Below are positions 8,414 to 16,433 of a DNA stretch of 64,000 bases, in pieces. Each line of letters opens with the position of its first letter. Position 1 is the stretch's first letter. Under the pieces are notes generated by a model. It had not been told where the DNA came from and did not search any database. It saw only the letters and a list, made by a program, of their open reading frames with translations. The DNA is taken from assembly GCA_902628815.1 (NCBI GenBank), contig CACOOK010000001.1, positions 123,733 through 187,732 on the forward strand. The letters are read 5' to 3'. The stretch is from an uncultured Pelagibacteraceae bacterium. GTDB lineage: Bacteria > Pseudomonadota > Alphaproteobacteria > Pelagibacterales > Pelagibacteraceae. The position numbers and the translations under genes were made by a program.

Positions 8414-9283
8414 TTATTTTCTAAATCTTTTGATTAAACTTGAAGTATCCCATCTTTTACCACCCATCTTTTGAACCTCAGCATAATATTCGTCAATTAT
8501 TTTTGTAATAGGTAAAGGTGAGTTATTTTTCTTAGCCTCATCCATAGCGATTTTTAAATCTTTCCTCATCCAATCAACTGCAAAACCATAATCAAATTTA
8601 TCCTCAATCATTGTTTTGTGTCTATTTTCCATTTGCCAAGATTGTGCTGCGCCTTTTGAAATTACTTCAATTACATCATGCATATTTAATCCCGCATTCA
8701 TCCCAAAATTTATTGCTTCAGATAATCCTTGTACTAAGCCTGCAATACAAATTTGATTTACCATCTTCGTTAACTGACCGCTGCCTGATGGACCAAGAAG
8801 TTTAATCTTTTTACTGTAACAATCGATTACAGGTTCAGCTTTTTTATAGGGAGCTTCATCTCCGCCAACCATTACTGTTAAAATTCCACCTTCAGCTCCC
8901 GCTTGTCCACCTGAAATAGGCGCGTCCAAGAAATCAAAACCTTTCGATTTTGCTTCTTTATAAAGTTCTCTGGCAATATTTGCAGATGCAGTAGTATTGT
9001 CTACGTAGATCGCACCTTTTTTTGCAGTTTTAAATAAACCTTTGTCACCTAAAGTTACCTCTCTTAAATCATTATCGTTTCCGACACATGTAAAAATAAA
9101 ATCGCAGTCTTTTGCAGCATCCATTGGAGTATCTGCTGTTTTACCTTTGTATTCCTTGATCCATTTTTCTGCTTTAGCTTTAGTTCGATTATAAACAGTT
9201 ACATCATGACCAGCTTTTGATATATAACCTGCCATAGGGTAACCCATAACACCCAAACCTATGAAAGCAACTTTACAACTCAT
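8414..9283 (-). CDS. 3-hydroxyisobutyrate dehydrogenase-family oxidoreductase
   Basis: A beta-hydroxyacid dehydrogenase of 289 residues. The Rossmann site FIGLGVMGYPMAG is at 8-20, the substrate motif DAPISGG at 120-126, and the catalytic lysine is K173 in GQLTKMVNQ. Family members include 3-hydroxyisobutyrate dehydrogenase, tartronate semialdehyde reductase and glyoxylate/succinic semialdehyde reductase; position 32 (YNRT) suggests NADP rather than NAD, but the substrate cannot be fixed. Its start codon is only 2 bases from that of the divergent MFS carrier, which might import its substrate. Confidence 0.88.
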   Translation of the reverse strand: MSCKVAFIGLGVMGYPMAGYISKAGHDVTVYNRTKAKAEKWIKEYKGKTADTPMDAAKDCDFIFTCVGNDNDLREVTLGDKGLFKTAKKGAIYVDNTTASANIARELYKEAKSKGFDFLDAPISGGQAGAEGGILTVMVGGDEAPYKKAEPVIDCYSKKIKLLGPSGSGQLTKMVNQICIAGLVQGLSEAINFGMNAGLNMHDVIEVISKGAAQSWQMENRHKTMIEDKFDYGFAVDWMRKDLKIAMDEAKKNNSPLPITKIIDEYYAEVQKMGGKRWDTSSLIKRFRK

Positions 9284-9285
9284 AA

Positions 9286-10503
9286 ATGATTAACCTTTCA
9301 GTAAACAAAAAAGTAATTATATTTGGTTTTATATTTACATTTTTTTCAAGCTTTGGACAGAGTTTTTTTTTGGGATTGTTTAACGCACCAATTCGAAATG
9401 AATTAGGTATTACTCACGGACAATTTGGAAATATTTATGCTACTGCAACAATATTTTCTAGTCTTTTACTTATATGGGTAGGAAAGAAAATCGACGAATA
9501 TCAAATAATCTATTATTCTTTTTTTGTAATTTTTTTATTATTTTTTTCTTCTTTATTTTTTTCTTATATCAATAGTATTATTTTTCTATCGATAGGCATA
9601 TTTTTAATGAGATTTTCTGGCCAAGGTTTAATGAGCCACACTTCTACGACTACAATCTCAAGATTTTTTGAAAGGTCTAGAGGAAAAGCTCTAAGCACAA
9701 TTTGGTTTGGATTATCATCTGCAGAATTTATTTTACCAGTATTAGTAACTTACTTGTTTGTAATTTATTCTTGGAGATCAGTTTGGCAAGGAATAGCAAT
9801 TATAATAATTATATTTTTGCCATTTGTTGTTTTGAATACGATCAAACAAATTAAATTAGACTCTAGAGAAAAAGATTTAGATCCTAAAAAAAATTTTAAA
9901 ATTAAAAGCTGGAGAAGACGAGAAGTAATCAAAGATTATAGATTTTATATTGTCTCACTTAATATGCTCGCGATGCCTTGGATAGCTACCGGAGTGTTTG
10001 TTTATCAGTCATTTATTTCAGATTCGAAATTGTGGAATATCTATACAATACCTAAAGCATTTATGATTTATTCTTTAGCTTCAATAATAACTTTATTCTT
10101 CTCAGGTTTTTTAGTAGATAAATTTACTAGTAGAAAATTAATTTCAATTATGAATATACCTCTGCTAATAGCCATGTTTGTATTATTTTACTATCAACAA
10201 GAAATGTCAGCTTTTATTTTTTTAGGTTTAGTAGGCATTTCTAATGGATTAGCTAACGTTCTTGGCTCCTCTACTTGGGCTGAAATTTATGGTGTAAAAT
10301 TTATTGGATCTATCAAGGCTTTAACTACTGCTTGCATGGTATTTTCAACTGCCTTTGGAACTGCAGTATTTGGTTTAATGATTGATAATGGTTTTTCGAT
10401 TGAAAATATTGCTTTTGTATCGGGTGTTTACATCGTTATTTCGTTAGTTCTTTTAATATTGATAAGGAATAAGCTCGAACCTATTAAACTAAAAAATAAT
10501 TGA
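9286..10503 (+). CDS. Major facilitator superfamily transporter
   Basis: A 405-residue membrane carrier with about 12 hydrophobic segments and a central basic loop (near residues 190-215). The loop after helix 2 (WVGKKIDEYQ) and the motif GFLVDKFTSRK in the second half are the MFS A-motif positions. The pattern resembles monocarboxylate/oxalate-type carriers, but the substrate is not assigned. The ATG is two bases from the start of the divergent dehydrogenase; no later start keeps helix 1 intact. No ribosome-binding site can fit without lying inside the opposite gene's first codons. Confidence 0.85.
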   Translation: MINLSVNKKVIIFGFIFTFFSSFGQSFFLGLFNAPIRNELGITHGQFGNIYATATIFSSLLLIWVGKKIDEYQIIYYSFFVIFLLFFSSLFFSYINSIIFLSIGIFLMRFSGQGLMSHTSTTTISRFFERSRGKALSTIWFGLSSAEFILPVLVTYLFVIYSWRSVWQGIAIIIIIFLPFVVLNTIKQIKLDSREKDLDPKKNFKIKSWRRREVIKDYRFYIVSLNMLAMPWIATGVFVYQSFISDSKLWNIYTIPKAFMIYSLASIITLFFSGFLVDKFTSRKLISIMNIPLLIAMFVLFYYQQEMSAFIFLGLVGISNGLANVLGSSTWAEIYGVKFIGSIKALTTACMVFSTAFGTAVFGLMIDNGFSIENIAFVSGVYIVISLVLLILIRNKLEPIKLKNN

Positions 10504-10537
10504 TTTATTAGAGGTATTTGAATATATACTCATCATC

Positions 10538-11038
10538 ATGGCAAGAATTACTGTAGAAGACTGCTTAGAAAAAGTTGATAATCAATACGATTTAGTTTTA
10601 TTAGCTAAAGAGAGAACTGTTCAATTAAATGCTGGTTCTCCAATGTTAGTAGAAGAAGACAATGACAAACGAACAATCATATCATTAAGAGAAATTGGTG
10701 ATGGAAAAATAGATGTTAAAGAGGTTGAAGCTAGCGCGATTAAGAGATTAAGAAAAGAGCCAGATGAGTCAGAGGAACAAGAAGAAATTGAAGAAGAAAC
10801 TAACGATGATTTTGAAAACTTATATAAAGGACAAGTTTCTAAGAGTGGTGTAGCTATATTACCTTCAAAAAGAACAAGAAGAATTCCAGAACTAAAAAAA
10901 CCAAGTTTAGCAGACGAGGCACTTTCAGAGCTTAAAGCAGAGCAGCCAGAGATTAAAGAGGAAAATTTAGACACAGAAGAATCTCCTCTTGAACTAAGCG
11001 AAGAAGTTCCAGCAGAAGAAGAAAACAAATCAGAGTAG
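10538..11038 (+). CDS. rpoZ: DNA-directed RNA polymerase omega subunit with long acidic tail
   Basis: The first 75 residues are a standard omega subunit: MARITVEDCLEKVDNQYDLVLLAKER and the second helix ending ASAIKRLRK. Omega binds the beta-prime subunit and helps polymerase assembly. At 166 residues it is longer than most omegas: a tail of about 90 residues, rich in Glu and Asp with one basic patch (PSKRTRRIPE), follows the core and looks disordered. Just upstream of dusA (3 bases between stop and next ATG). The stop of the MFS gene is 34 bases before the ATG. Confidence 0.92.
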   Translation: MARITVEDCLEKVDNQYDLVLLAKERTVQLNAGSPMLVEEDNDKRTIISLREIGDGKIDVKEVEASAIKRLRKEPDESEEQEEIEEETNDDFENLYKGQVSKSGVAILPSKRTRRIPELKKPSLADEALSELKAEQPEIKEENLDTEESPLELSEEVPAEEENKSE

Positions 11039-11041
11039 ATT

Positions 11042-12025
11042 ATGAAGAAAACTGTTTCAGTTGCACCTATGATGGATTGCACTGATAAACACGAAATTTA
11101 TTTTCTAAGTCTCATAAGTAAAAATATACATTTGTATACAGAGATGATTGTTGCAAACGCAATAATAAGAGGAGACAGAACTAAATTGCTTTCATTTAAA
11201 AAGATAAATAATCCAGTAACGCTTCAAGTCGGGGGATCAGATCCAAATGAATTAGCCGAAGCGTGCAAGATTTCAGAAGACTATGGATATAAAGAAATTA
11301 ACTTAAATCTAGGTTGTCCAAGTAAAAAAGTACAAAAAAATAAATTTGGTGCATCTCTGATGCAAGAACCAGATCTTGTAGCTAAATGTATTGAGTCAAT
11401 GGCGAAAGCAACCGAATTACCTGTAACAATTAAAACAAGAATTGGTTATAACGATGTTGAAAATTTTGATTTCTTAAAATCTTTTATTCAAACAACTAAA
11501 GATGCAGGTTCAAAAAAATTTATAATACACGCTAGAAAAGCATTGTTAAAAAAACTTAGTCCAAAAGAAAATTTAAATATCCCACCCTTAAAATATGATT
11601 TTGTTTATAAACTTAAAGATTGTTTTAAAAAAGATGAAATAATTATTAACGGGGGTGTAAAAACAACTGAGGAAATTAAAAATCATTTAAACAAAGTCGA
11701 TGGCGTGATGATCGGCAGAGCTGTCTATCACTCACCTTATTTTTTAGCAGAAATTGAAAAAGAAATTTTTAAAAATGAAAATGTACCAACAAGAACAGAA
11801 GTTATGGAAAATCTAATTCCTTATATTCAAGAACAAACATCAAAAGGTGTACAACTAAATCATATAATGAGACACACTGTAGGATTGTTTCACGGACAAA
11901 ATGGCTCAAAAACCTGGAAGCAATATTTATCTAAAAATATGTGTGTTAGGAATGCTGATCTACAAAAAGTGAATCATATCATGGATCAAGTAAGAAAAAC
12001 TAACCCTATTTCCTTAGAGAGATAG
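11042..12025 (+). CDS. dusA: tRNA-dihydrouridine synthase A
   Basis: An FMN- and NADPH-dependent enzyme that reduces uridines in the tRNA D-loop. The TIM-barrel start VAPMMDCTDKH (7-17), the catalytic cysteine C92 in NLGCPSKKVQ, TIKTRIGYND, IHARKA and the phosphate-binding NGGVKT and MIGRA segments are visible, and the C-terminal RHTVGLFHGQNGSKTWKQYL matches the DusA branch. 327 residues is normal length. Co-directional with rpoZ upstream and the TauE gene downstream. Confidence 0.93.
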   Translation: MKKTVSVAPMMDCTDKHEIYFLSLISKNIHLYTEMIVANAIIRGDRTKLLSFKKINNPVTLQVGGSDPNELAEACKISEDYGYKEINLNLGCPSKKVQKNKFGASLMQEPDLVAKCIESMAKATELPVTIKTRIGYNDVENFDFLKSFIQTTKDAGSKKFIIHARKALLKKLSPKENLNIPPLKYDFVYKLKDCFKKDEIIINGGVKTTEEIKNHLNKVDGVMIGRAVYHSPYFLAEIEKEIFKNENVPTRTEVMENLIPYIQEQTSKGVQLNHIMRHTVGLFHGQNGSKTWKQYLSKNMCVRNADLQKVNHIMDQVRKTNPISLER

Positions 12026-12027
12026 TT

Positions 12028-12858
12028 TTGGATATTCTTTCTCAATCAGAAATTATTTATTTAATTTTTATTATGATTGCTACGGCAATTCCGGCAGGTT
12101 TTGCTGCTGGTTTGTTTGGTATTGGAGGGGGGTTAATTACAGTTCCTATTTTATTTTACATATTTACCTTTTCCGGTATAGAAACAGCTTATGTTATGCA
12201 TTTAGCAGTAGGAACCTCGTTTGGAATTATTATACCTACCTCAACTGTTTCTGTATTAACACATCATCAGCATAAATCCGTGGATTTTAATATTGTTAAA
12301 GGTTTTGGTTTTTTTGTTGCAATTGGAGTAATTCTTGGAACAATGTTTGCCGCGAGTTTAGAGACAAAGCCTTTAATATTATTTTTTACAATTGTCGTAT
12401 ATATTCTCGCTTTCTATTTATTATTTTTAAAAGAAAAAGAAACAAACATAGAAATAAAAATGGGATTATTTTCAAAAGCAATTTCAGGAATTGTAAGTGG
12501 CTTTATTTCTGCACCTATGGGAATAGGAGGAGCAGTAATGAATGTCCCAATTTTAAAATTTTTTGGTTATTCTATAAATAAAGCCATCGGCAGTGCTGCC
12601 GCAATAGGATTCATAATTGCTTTATTTGGTGCTGCAGGTTTTTTAATTTCTGGATCGTATTTGAAAGCAGATTTGCCTATGAGTTATGGTTTTCTAAATA
12701 TTCCAGCATTTCTTGTATTTTTTCCAATTACTGCGTTTATGGCAAGGTTAGGTGCTAAAGCTAGTCATAAAATTGATAAAATGAAAATGACTAAATACTT
12801 TGGGTTATTTTTAATTGTAATTGGAACTAGATTTTTATACGAATATTTTAAACTTTAA
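12028..12858 (+). CDS. Sulfite exporter TauE/SafE-family membrane protein
   Basis: A 276-residue inner-membrane protein with about eight hydrophobic segments and the duplicated glycine-rich signature of the family: AGLFGIGGGLITVP in the first half and APMGIGGAVMNVP in the second. Members move small organosulfur or sulfonate-type anions, but annotation by family alone is weak, so the substrate is open. The start is TTG at 12028, two bases after the dusA stop; no ATG upstream is possible and a later one would cut the first helix. The 3' end overlaps the convergent phosphomannomutase gene by 4 bases. Confidence 0.85.
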   Translation: MDILSQSEIIYLIFIMIATAIPAGFAAGLFGIGGGLITVPILFYIFTFSGIETAYVMHLAVGTSFGIIIPTSTVSVLTHHQHKSVDFNIVKGFGFFVAIGVILGTMFAASLETKPLILFFTIVVYILAFYLLFLKEKETNIEIKMGLFSKAISGIVSGFISAPMGIGGAVMNVPILKFFGYSINKAIGSAAAIGFIIALFGAAGFLISGSYLKADLPMSYGFLNIPAFLVFFPITAFMARLGAKASHKIDKMKMTKYFGLFLIVIGTRFLYEYFKL

Positions 12859-14297
12859 ATCTTTTGATCGTACTCTCCAATTTTACCAGTCTTTAGAAGC
12901 AAATCATCTATAAATTTAAAAATCTTTTTCTTTCTATCATCTGAAGTTGTACTTTCCGTTACTATTACTAACGACGGCTTATTTGATGAAGCTCTTATTA
13001 ATCCCCAGGATCCATCTTCTAAAGTGAACCGCACTCCATTCACAGTTAATATATCAATAATAGATTGACCATCTATTTTAATATTTTTTTGTTTTAAATC
13101 TTGAACTTCTTTGACAATGCTTTCAACAACTTTATATTTTTCCTCATCTTTACAAAAAGGGGCCATAGTTGGCGTTTGATAAGTAATTGGTAATTCTTTA
13201 ATAATATCACTCATCTTTCTATTTTGATTTACCAAAAGATGGCATACTTGAATTGCCGAATTAATACCATCATCATAACCATAACCTAAAGGCTGATTAA
13301 AAAAGAAATGTCCACTTTTTTCAAAACCTGCTAGAGCATTTTCAATATTTACTTTTCTTTTAATATGAGAATGCCCTGTCTTCCAATAAACTGTTTTACA
13401 TTTATTACTTGTAAGAACGTTATCGTTCATAAATAAACCAGTAGATTTTACATCTACAATGAACTTAGAATTTTTATGAGATGTAGATAAATTTCTAGCA
13501 ATTAGTAAACCTACCTTATCCGAAAATATTTCTTTTCCTTCATTATCTATAACACCACATCTATCTCCATCTCCATCAAAACCAAAGCCTATGTCAGCAT
13601 GATTATCTTTTACCACTTTAGAAATAGCATGAAGCATTTTGAGATCTTCTGGATTAGGATTATACTTTGGAAATGACCAATCTAATTTACAATCTAATTC
13701 TATTACTTCACAACCTATTCCTCTTAAAATTTCTGGCGCAAAAACTCCAGCTGTTCCATTTCCGCAAGCGACAACAGCTCTAATTTTTTTATTTATTTTA
13801 TTCTTTTTTATTAAATCTTGTATGTATATATTTTTAAATTGCTCAATTTTTTTTATATTTCCTTTACCTGTTTTAAATTTTTTATTAAGGGTTATGTCTT
13901 TTAACTCAGACATTTCCTCTGGCGTATGCGTTAAACCTTTTTTGATACCCATTTTAACTCCAGTCCAACCATTCTCATTGTGACTAGCAGTGACCATAGC
14001 TATTGCATCTGAGTTTAAATTAAACTGAGCAAAGTAAACCATTGGCGACAAAGATAAACCTACATCTTCAACATGGCACCCAGTTGAAATTAAGCCTTCA
14101 ATTAAACTTTTTTTAATTTTCTCGCTATATGATCTGTAATCATGACCAACTATTATTCTCGGATTATTTTTTTTGGTATGGTCGATTATTTGAGTCCCCA
14201 GGCCTTTGCCTAAGTTAGTGATTCCCTCAATATTGATGTCTTTTTCAAAAATCCATCTAGCGTCGTACTCTCTAAAACCGTTTGGATTGATTTTCAT
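12855..14297 (-). CDS. manB: Phosphomannomutase/phosphoglucomutase
   Basis: An alpha-D-phosphohexomutase of 480 residues that interconverts hexose 6- and 1-phosphates for nucleotide-sugar synthesis. The start NPNGFREYDARW is the sugar-phosphate entry domain, the phospho-serine is S105 in TASHNENGW, the metal loop DGDGDR is present in domain 2, and the C-terminal domain holds GSWGLIRASSNKPSL for phosphate binding. AlgC-type enzymes of this shape act on both mannose and glucose phosphates. It supplies precursors for the glycosyltransferases nearby. Its start faces the long nrdA control region. Confidence 0.9.
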   Translation of the reverse strand: MKINPNGFREYDARWIFEKDINIEGITNLGKGLGTQIIDHTKKNNPRIIVGHDYRSYSEKIKKSLIEGLISTGCHVEDVGLSLSPMVYFAQFNLNSDAIAMVTASHNENGWTGVKMGIKKGLTHTPEEMSELKDITLNKKFKTGKGNIKKIEQFKNIYIQDLIKKNKINKKIRAVVACGNGTAGVFAPEILRGIGCEVIELDCKLDWSFPKYNPNPEDLKMLHAISKVVKDNHADIGFGFDGDGDRCGVIDNEGKEIFSDKVGLLIARNLSTSHKNSKFIVDVKSTGLFMNDNVLTSNKCKTVYWKTGHSHIKRKVNIENALAGFEKSGHFFFNQPLGYGYDDGINSAIQVCHLLVNQNRKMSDIIKELPITYQTPTMAPFCKDEEKYKVVESIVKEVQDLKQKNIKIDGQSIIDILTVNGVRFTLEDGSWGLIRASSNKPSLVIVTESTTSDDRKKKIFKFIDDLLLKTGKIGEYDQKI

Positions 14298-14325
14298 TAG
14301 TTATAAATACAAGAGAATATAGGCA

Positions 14326-14338
14326 TTTGTTATCAAAT
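14326..14338. repeat. Palindromic word TTTGTTATCAAAT, upstream copy
   Basis: The 13 bases TTTGTTATCAAAT occur here and again at 14451-14463. Locally the symmetry is wider: CATTTG, TTAT, CAAATG at 14324-14339 forms a perfect 6-bp inverted repeat. It lies about 22 bases upstream of the -35 element proposed for nrdA. No known regulator was recognised. Confidence 0.6.
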
Positions 14339-14360
14339 GTTTATTAACAAAACTTTCCAC

Positions 14361-14389
14361 TTGCAAAATTAATAAGATGTTCCTATAAT
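14361..14389 (+). promoter_or_regulatory. Probable sigma-70 promoter of nrdAB
   Basis: TTGCAA (14361-14366) and a perfect TATAAT (14384-14389) are 17 bases apart, the optimal spacing. Transcription would begin near 14396, giving a leader of about 88 bases before the nrdA ATG, unusually long for this genome. The NrdR-like boxes lie just downstream of the start point, a position suited to repression. Confidence 0.6.
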
Positions 14390-14402
14390 GTTCTATTGAT
14401 TT

Positions 14403-14449
14403 AAGTGTTATATAGTATATTAACATACATGTAACACAACATATAGTTG
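14403..14449 (+). promoter_or_regulatory. Tandem NrdR-like boxes
   Basis: Two 16-base sites, 14403-14418 and 14434-14449, start 31 bases apart, which is the helical phasing typical of paired NrdR boxes. By eye they match the remembered consensus ACACTATATATAGTGT at 10 and 12 of 16 positions, sharing the core ATATAGT. NrdR represses ribonucleotide reductase genes when dATP is high. Each site also sits in its own inverted repeat (TGTTA/TAACA at 14406-14425; ACAAC/GTTGT at 14436-14450). The match is imperfect, so the call is tentative. Confidence 0.45.
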
Positions 14450-14450
14450 T

Positions 14451-14463
14451 TTTGTTATCAAAT
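14451..14463. repeat. Palindromic word TTTGTTATCAAAT, downstream copy
   Basis: Second copy of the 13-base word, 125 bases (close to 12 helical turns) from the first, and 20 bases upstream of the nrdA start codon, just before the AAGGA-type ribosome-binding site (ACAAGGAAAAT). Together the copies bracket the proposed promoter and NrdR-like boxes. Confidence 0.6.
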
Positions 14464-14483
14464 CGACTTAAAACAAGGAAAAT

Positions 14484-16433
14484 ATGAATAAAAGTGTATC
14501 ATTGGCAATAGAGAAAGCTGTCGGCTCAATAAGCCAGAAAAACCAAAACGAACTAAAGAATAACGGACCTAAAAAGCCTGACTTATTCTCTTTATCTGGA
14601 GAAACTGAATTATTCCAAAACGAAAAAGGTATCACAATAAAGATTGATAGATCGAGAGATGAAAACTTAACTGATTTTGGAAGAGCAACACTTACAGATA
14701 GATATTTAGGTCAAAACGAGAGCTTTCAAGATTTATTTGCTAGAGTTGCAAGCGTTTACGCTGATGATAATTTACACGCACAAAGGATTTACAATTATAT
14801 AAGTAATTTGTGGTTTATGCCTGCCACACCTGTTTTATCTAATGGTGGCACAGAAAGAGGACTACCAATTTCATGTTTCTTAAACGAAGCCAGCGATAGT
14901 CTAGAGGGAATTACAAATCTTTGGGAGGAGAACGTTTGGCTTGCTGCAAGAGGCGGAGGAATAGGAAGCTATTGGGGTAATTTAAGATCAATTGGAGAAA
15001 AGATAGGAAAAGTTGGAAAAACTTCTGGAATAATTCCTTTCATAAAAGTTATGGACTCTTTGACTTTGGCAATAAGTCAAGGCTCTCTAAGAAGAGGTTC
15101 AGCCGCATGTTATTTACAAATTGATCATCCTGAAATTGAGGAGTTTATAGAAATGAGAAGACCCACTGGCGGGGATGTAAATAGAAGATCACTAAATTTA
15201 CATCATGGAGTCTTAGTAACGGACGAATTTATGAGAGCAGTAGAGACTGGTGGTCAATGGGCATTGAGAAGTCCTTATGATGGGTCTGTTCAACAGACTA
15301 TACCAGCAAGAAATTTATGGATAAGATTATTGACTGCAAGAATCGAAACAGGTGAGCCTTACGTTGTTTATATTGATACAGTTAATAGACAAATTCCACA
15401 ACATCATAAACTCGCAGGGTTAAAAGTTAAAACATCTAACCTTTGCAGTGAGATTACATTACCAACTGGAGTTGATAATGAAGGAAATCAAAGAACAGCT
15501 GTTTGTTGTTTATCATCTCTAAACCTAGACACTTACGATAAGTGGAAAGATGATCCTCAATTTATTGAAGATGTAATGAGATTCTTAGATAATGTTATGA
15601 CTGATTTTATCAATAGAGCCCCAGATGAATTTGCTCACGCAAAATACTCAGCAATGAGAGAGAGAAGTGTTGGTCTTGGAGTTATGGGACTACACTCGTA
15701 CTTCCAACAAAAAAATATTCCTTTTGGATCAGTAATGAGTAAAGTTTGGAATAAAAAAATATTCCAAAACATTCAAGAAAAAGTTGATGAAGCTTCAAAA
15801 ACCTTAGCTGACGAAAGAGGATCATGTCCAGATGCAGCAGAGTACGGAATGAAGGAAAGATTTTCAAATAAAACTGCAATAGCTCCGACAGCTTCTATAT
15901 CAATCATTTGTGGAGGATCTTCTCCAGGGATAGAACCTATTGCTGCCAACAGCTATACTCATAAAACCCTTTCAGGTTCTTTCAATGTTAGAAATAAATA
16001 CCTAAAAAAGATACTTCAAAAATATAACAAGGATACAGATGAAATTTGGTCAAGCATTACTACAAATCAAGGATCTGTATCTCATTTAAATTTTTTAACT
16101 GCGAACGAAAAAGATACTTTTAAGACTGCTTTTGAAATCGATCAAAGATGGATCGTTGAGTTAGGTGCAGATAGAACGCCTCACATATCACAAGCACAAT
16201 CAGTAAATATCTTCGTACCCGCAGACATACATAAAAAAGAACTTCACGATATTCATTTTCAAGCGTGGAAAAAAGGTTTGAAAAGCCTTTATTACTGTAG
16301 ATCCAAATCAATCCAGAGAGCTGAAAATGTAAACAACGGATCTTCAACAGATGTGACAAAAAATGTTTACTCTGGAAAACAAGAATCAAATAATGAAAGC
16401 AATAACTATGAGGAGTGTTTATCATGTCAGTAG
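14484..16433 (+). CDS. nrdA: Ribonucleoside-diphosphate reductase, alpha (catalytic) subunit
   Basis: Reduces ribonucleoside diphosphates to deoxy forms. The class I active site is complete: thiyl cysteine C321 with N319 and E323 (SNLCSE), redox pair members C131 and C341/C342, and a swinging C-terminal pair C645/C648 (ECLSCQ). At 649 residues it is about 110 shorter than the E. coli protein, and its N-terminus does not resemble the ATP-cone that senses overall dATP/ATP; it enters directly into the alpha core near residue 60. ATG with AAGGA upstream. Overlaps nrdB by 10 bases. Control probably rests on the upstream operators. Confidence 0.95.
   Translation: MNKSVSLAIEKAVGSISQKNQNELKNNGPKKPDLFSLSGETELFQNEKGITIKIDRSRDENLTDFGRATLTDRYLGQNESFQDLFARVASVYADDNLHAQRIYNYISNLWFMPATPVLSNGGTERGLPISCFLNEASDSLEGITNLWEENVWLAARGGGIGSYWGNLRSIGEKIGKVGKTSGIIPFIKVMDSLTLAISQGSLRRGSAACYLQIDHPEIEEFIEMRRPTGGDVNRRSLNLHHGVLVTDEFMRAVETGGQWALRSPYDGSVQQTIPARNLWIRLLTARIETGEPYVVYIDTVNRQIPQHHKLAGLKVKTSNLCSEITLPTGVDNEGNQRTAVCCLSSLNLDTYDKWKDDPQFIEDVMRFLDNVMTDFINRAPDEFAHAKYSAMRERSVGLGVMGLHSYFQQKNIPFGSVMSKVWNKKIFQNIQEKVDEASKTLADERGSCPDAAEYGMKERFSNKTAIAPTASISIICGGSSPGIEPIAANSYTHKTLSGSFNVRNKYLKKILQKYNKDTDEIWSSITTNQGSVSHLNFLTANEKDTFKTAFEIDQRWIVELGADRTPHISQAQSVNIFVPADIHKKELHDIHFQAWKKGLKSLYYCRSKSIQRAENVNNGSSTDVTKNVYSGKQESNNESNNYEECLSCQ

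Noticed and set aside
10621..11082. 153-codon minus-strand open frame opposite rpoZ
   Set aside because: Serine-rich shadow of the Glu-rich omega tail; no promoter or conserved motif.
12040..12860. CRISPR array or mobile element anywhere in the window
   Set aside because: No regularly spaced direct repeats, transposase or integrase motifs were found in any region; this entry stands for the whole window.
14324..14339. Intrinsic terminator before nrdA
   Set aside because: The CATTTG/CAAATG stem is AT-rich, short and without a T-run, and both flanking genes start here rather than end.
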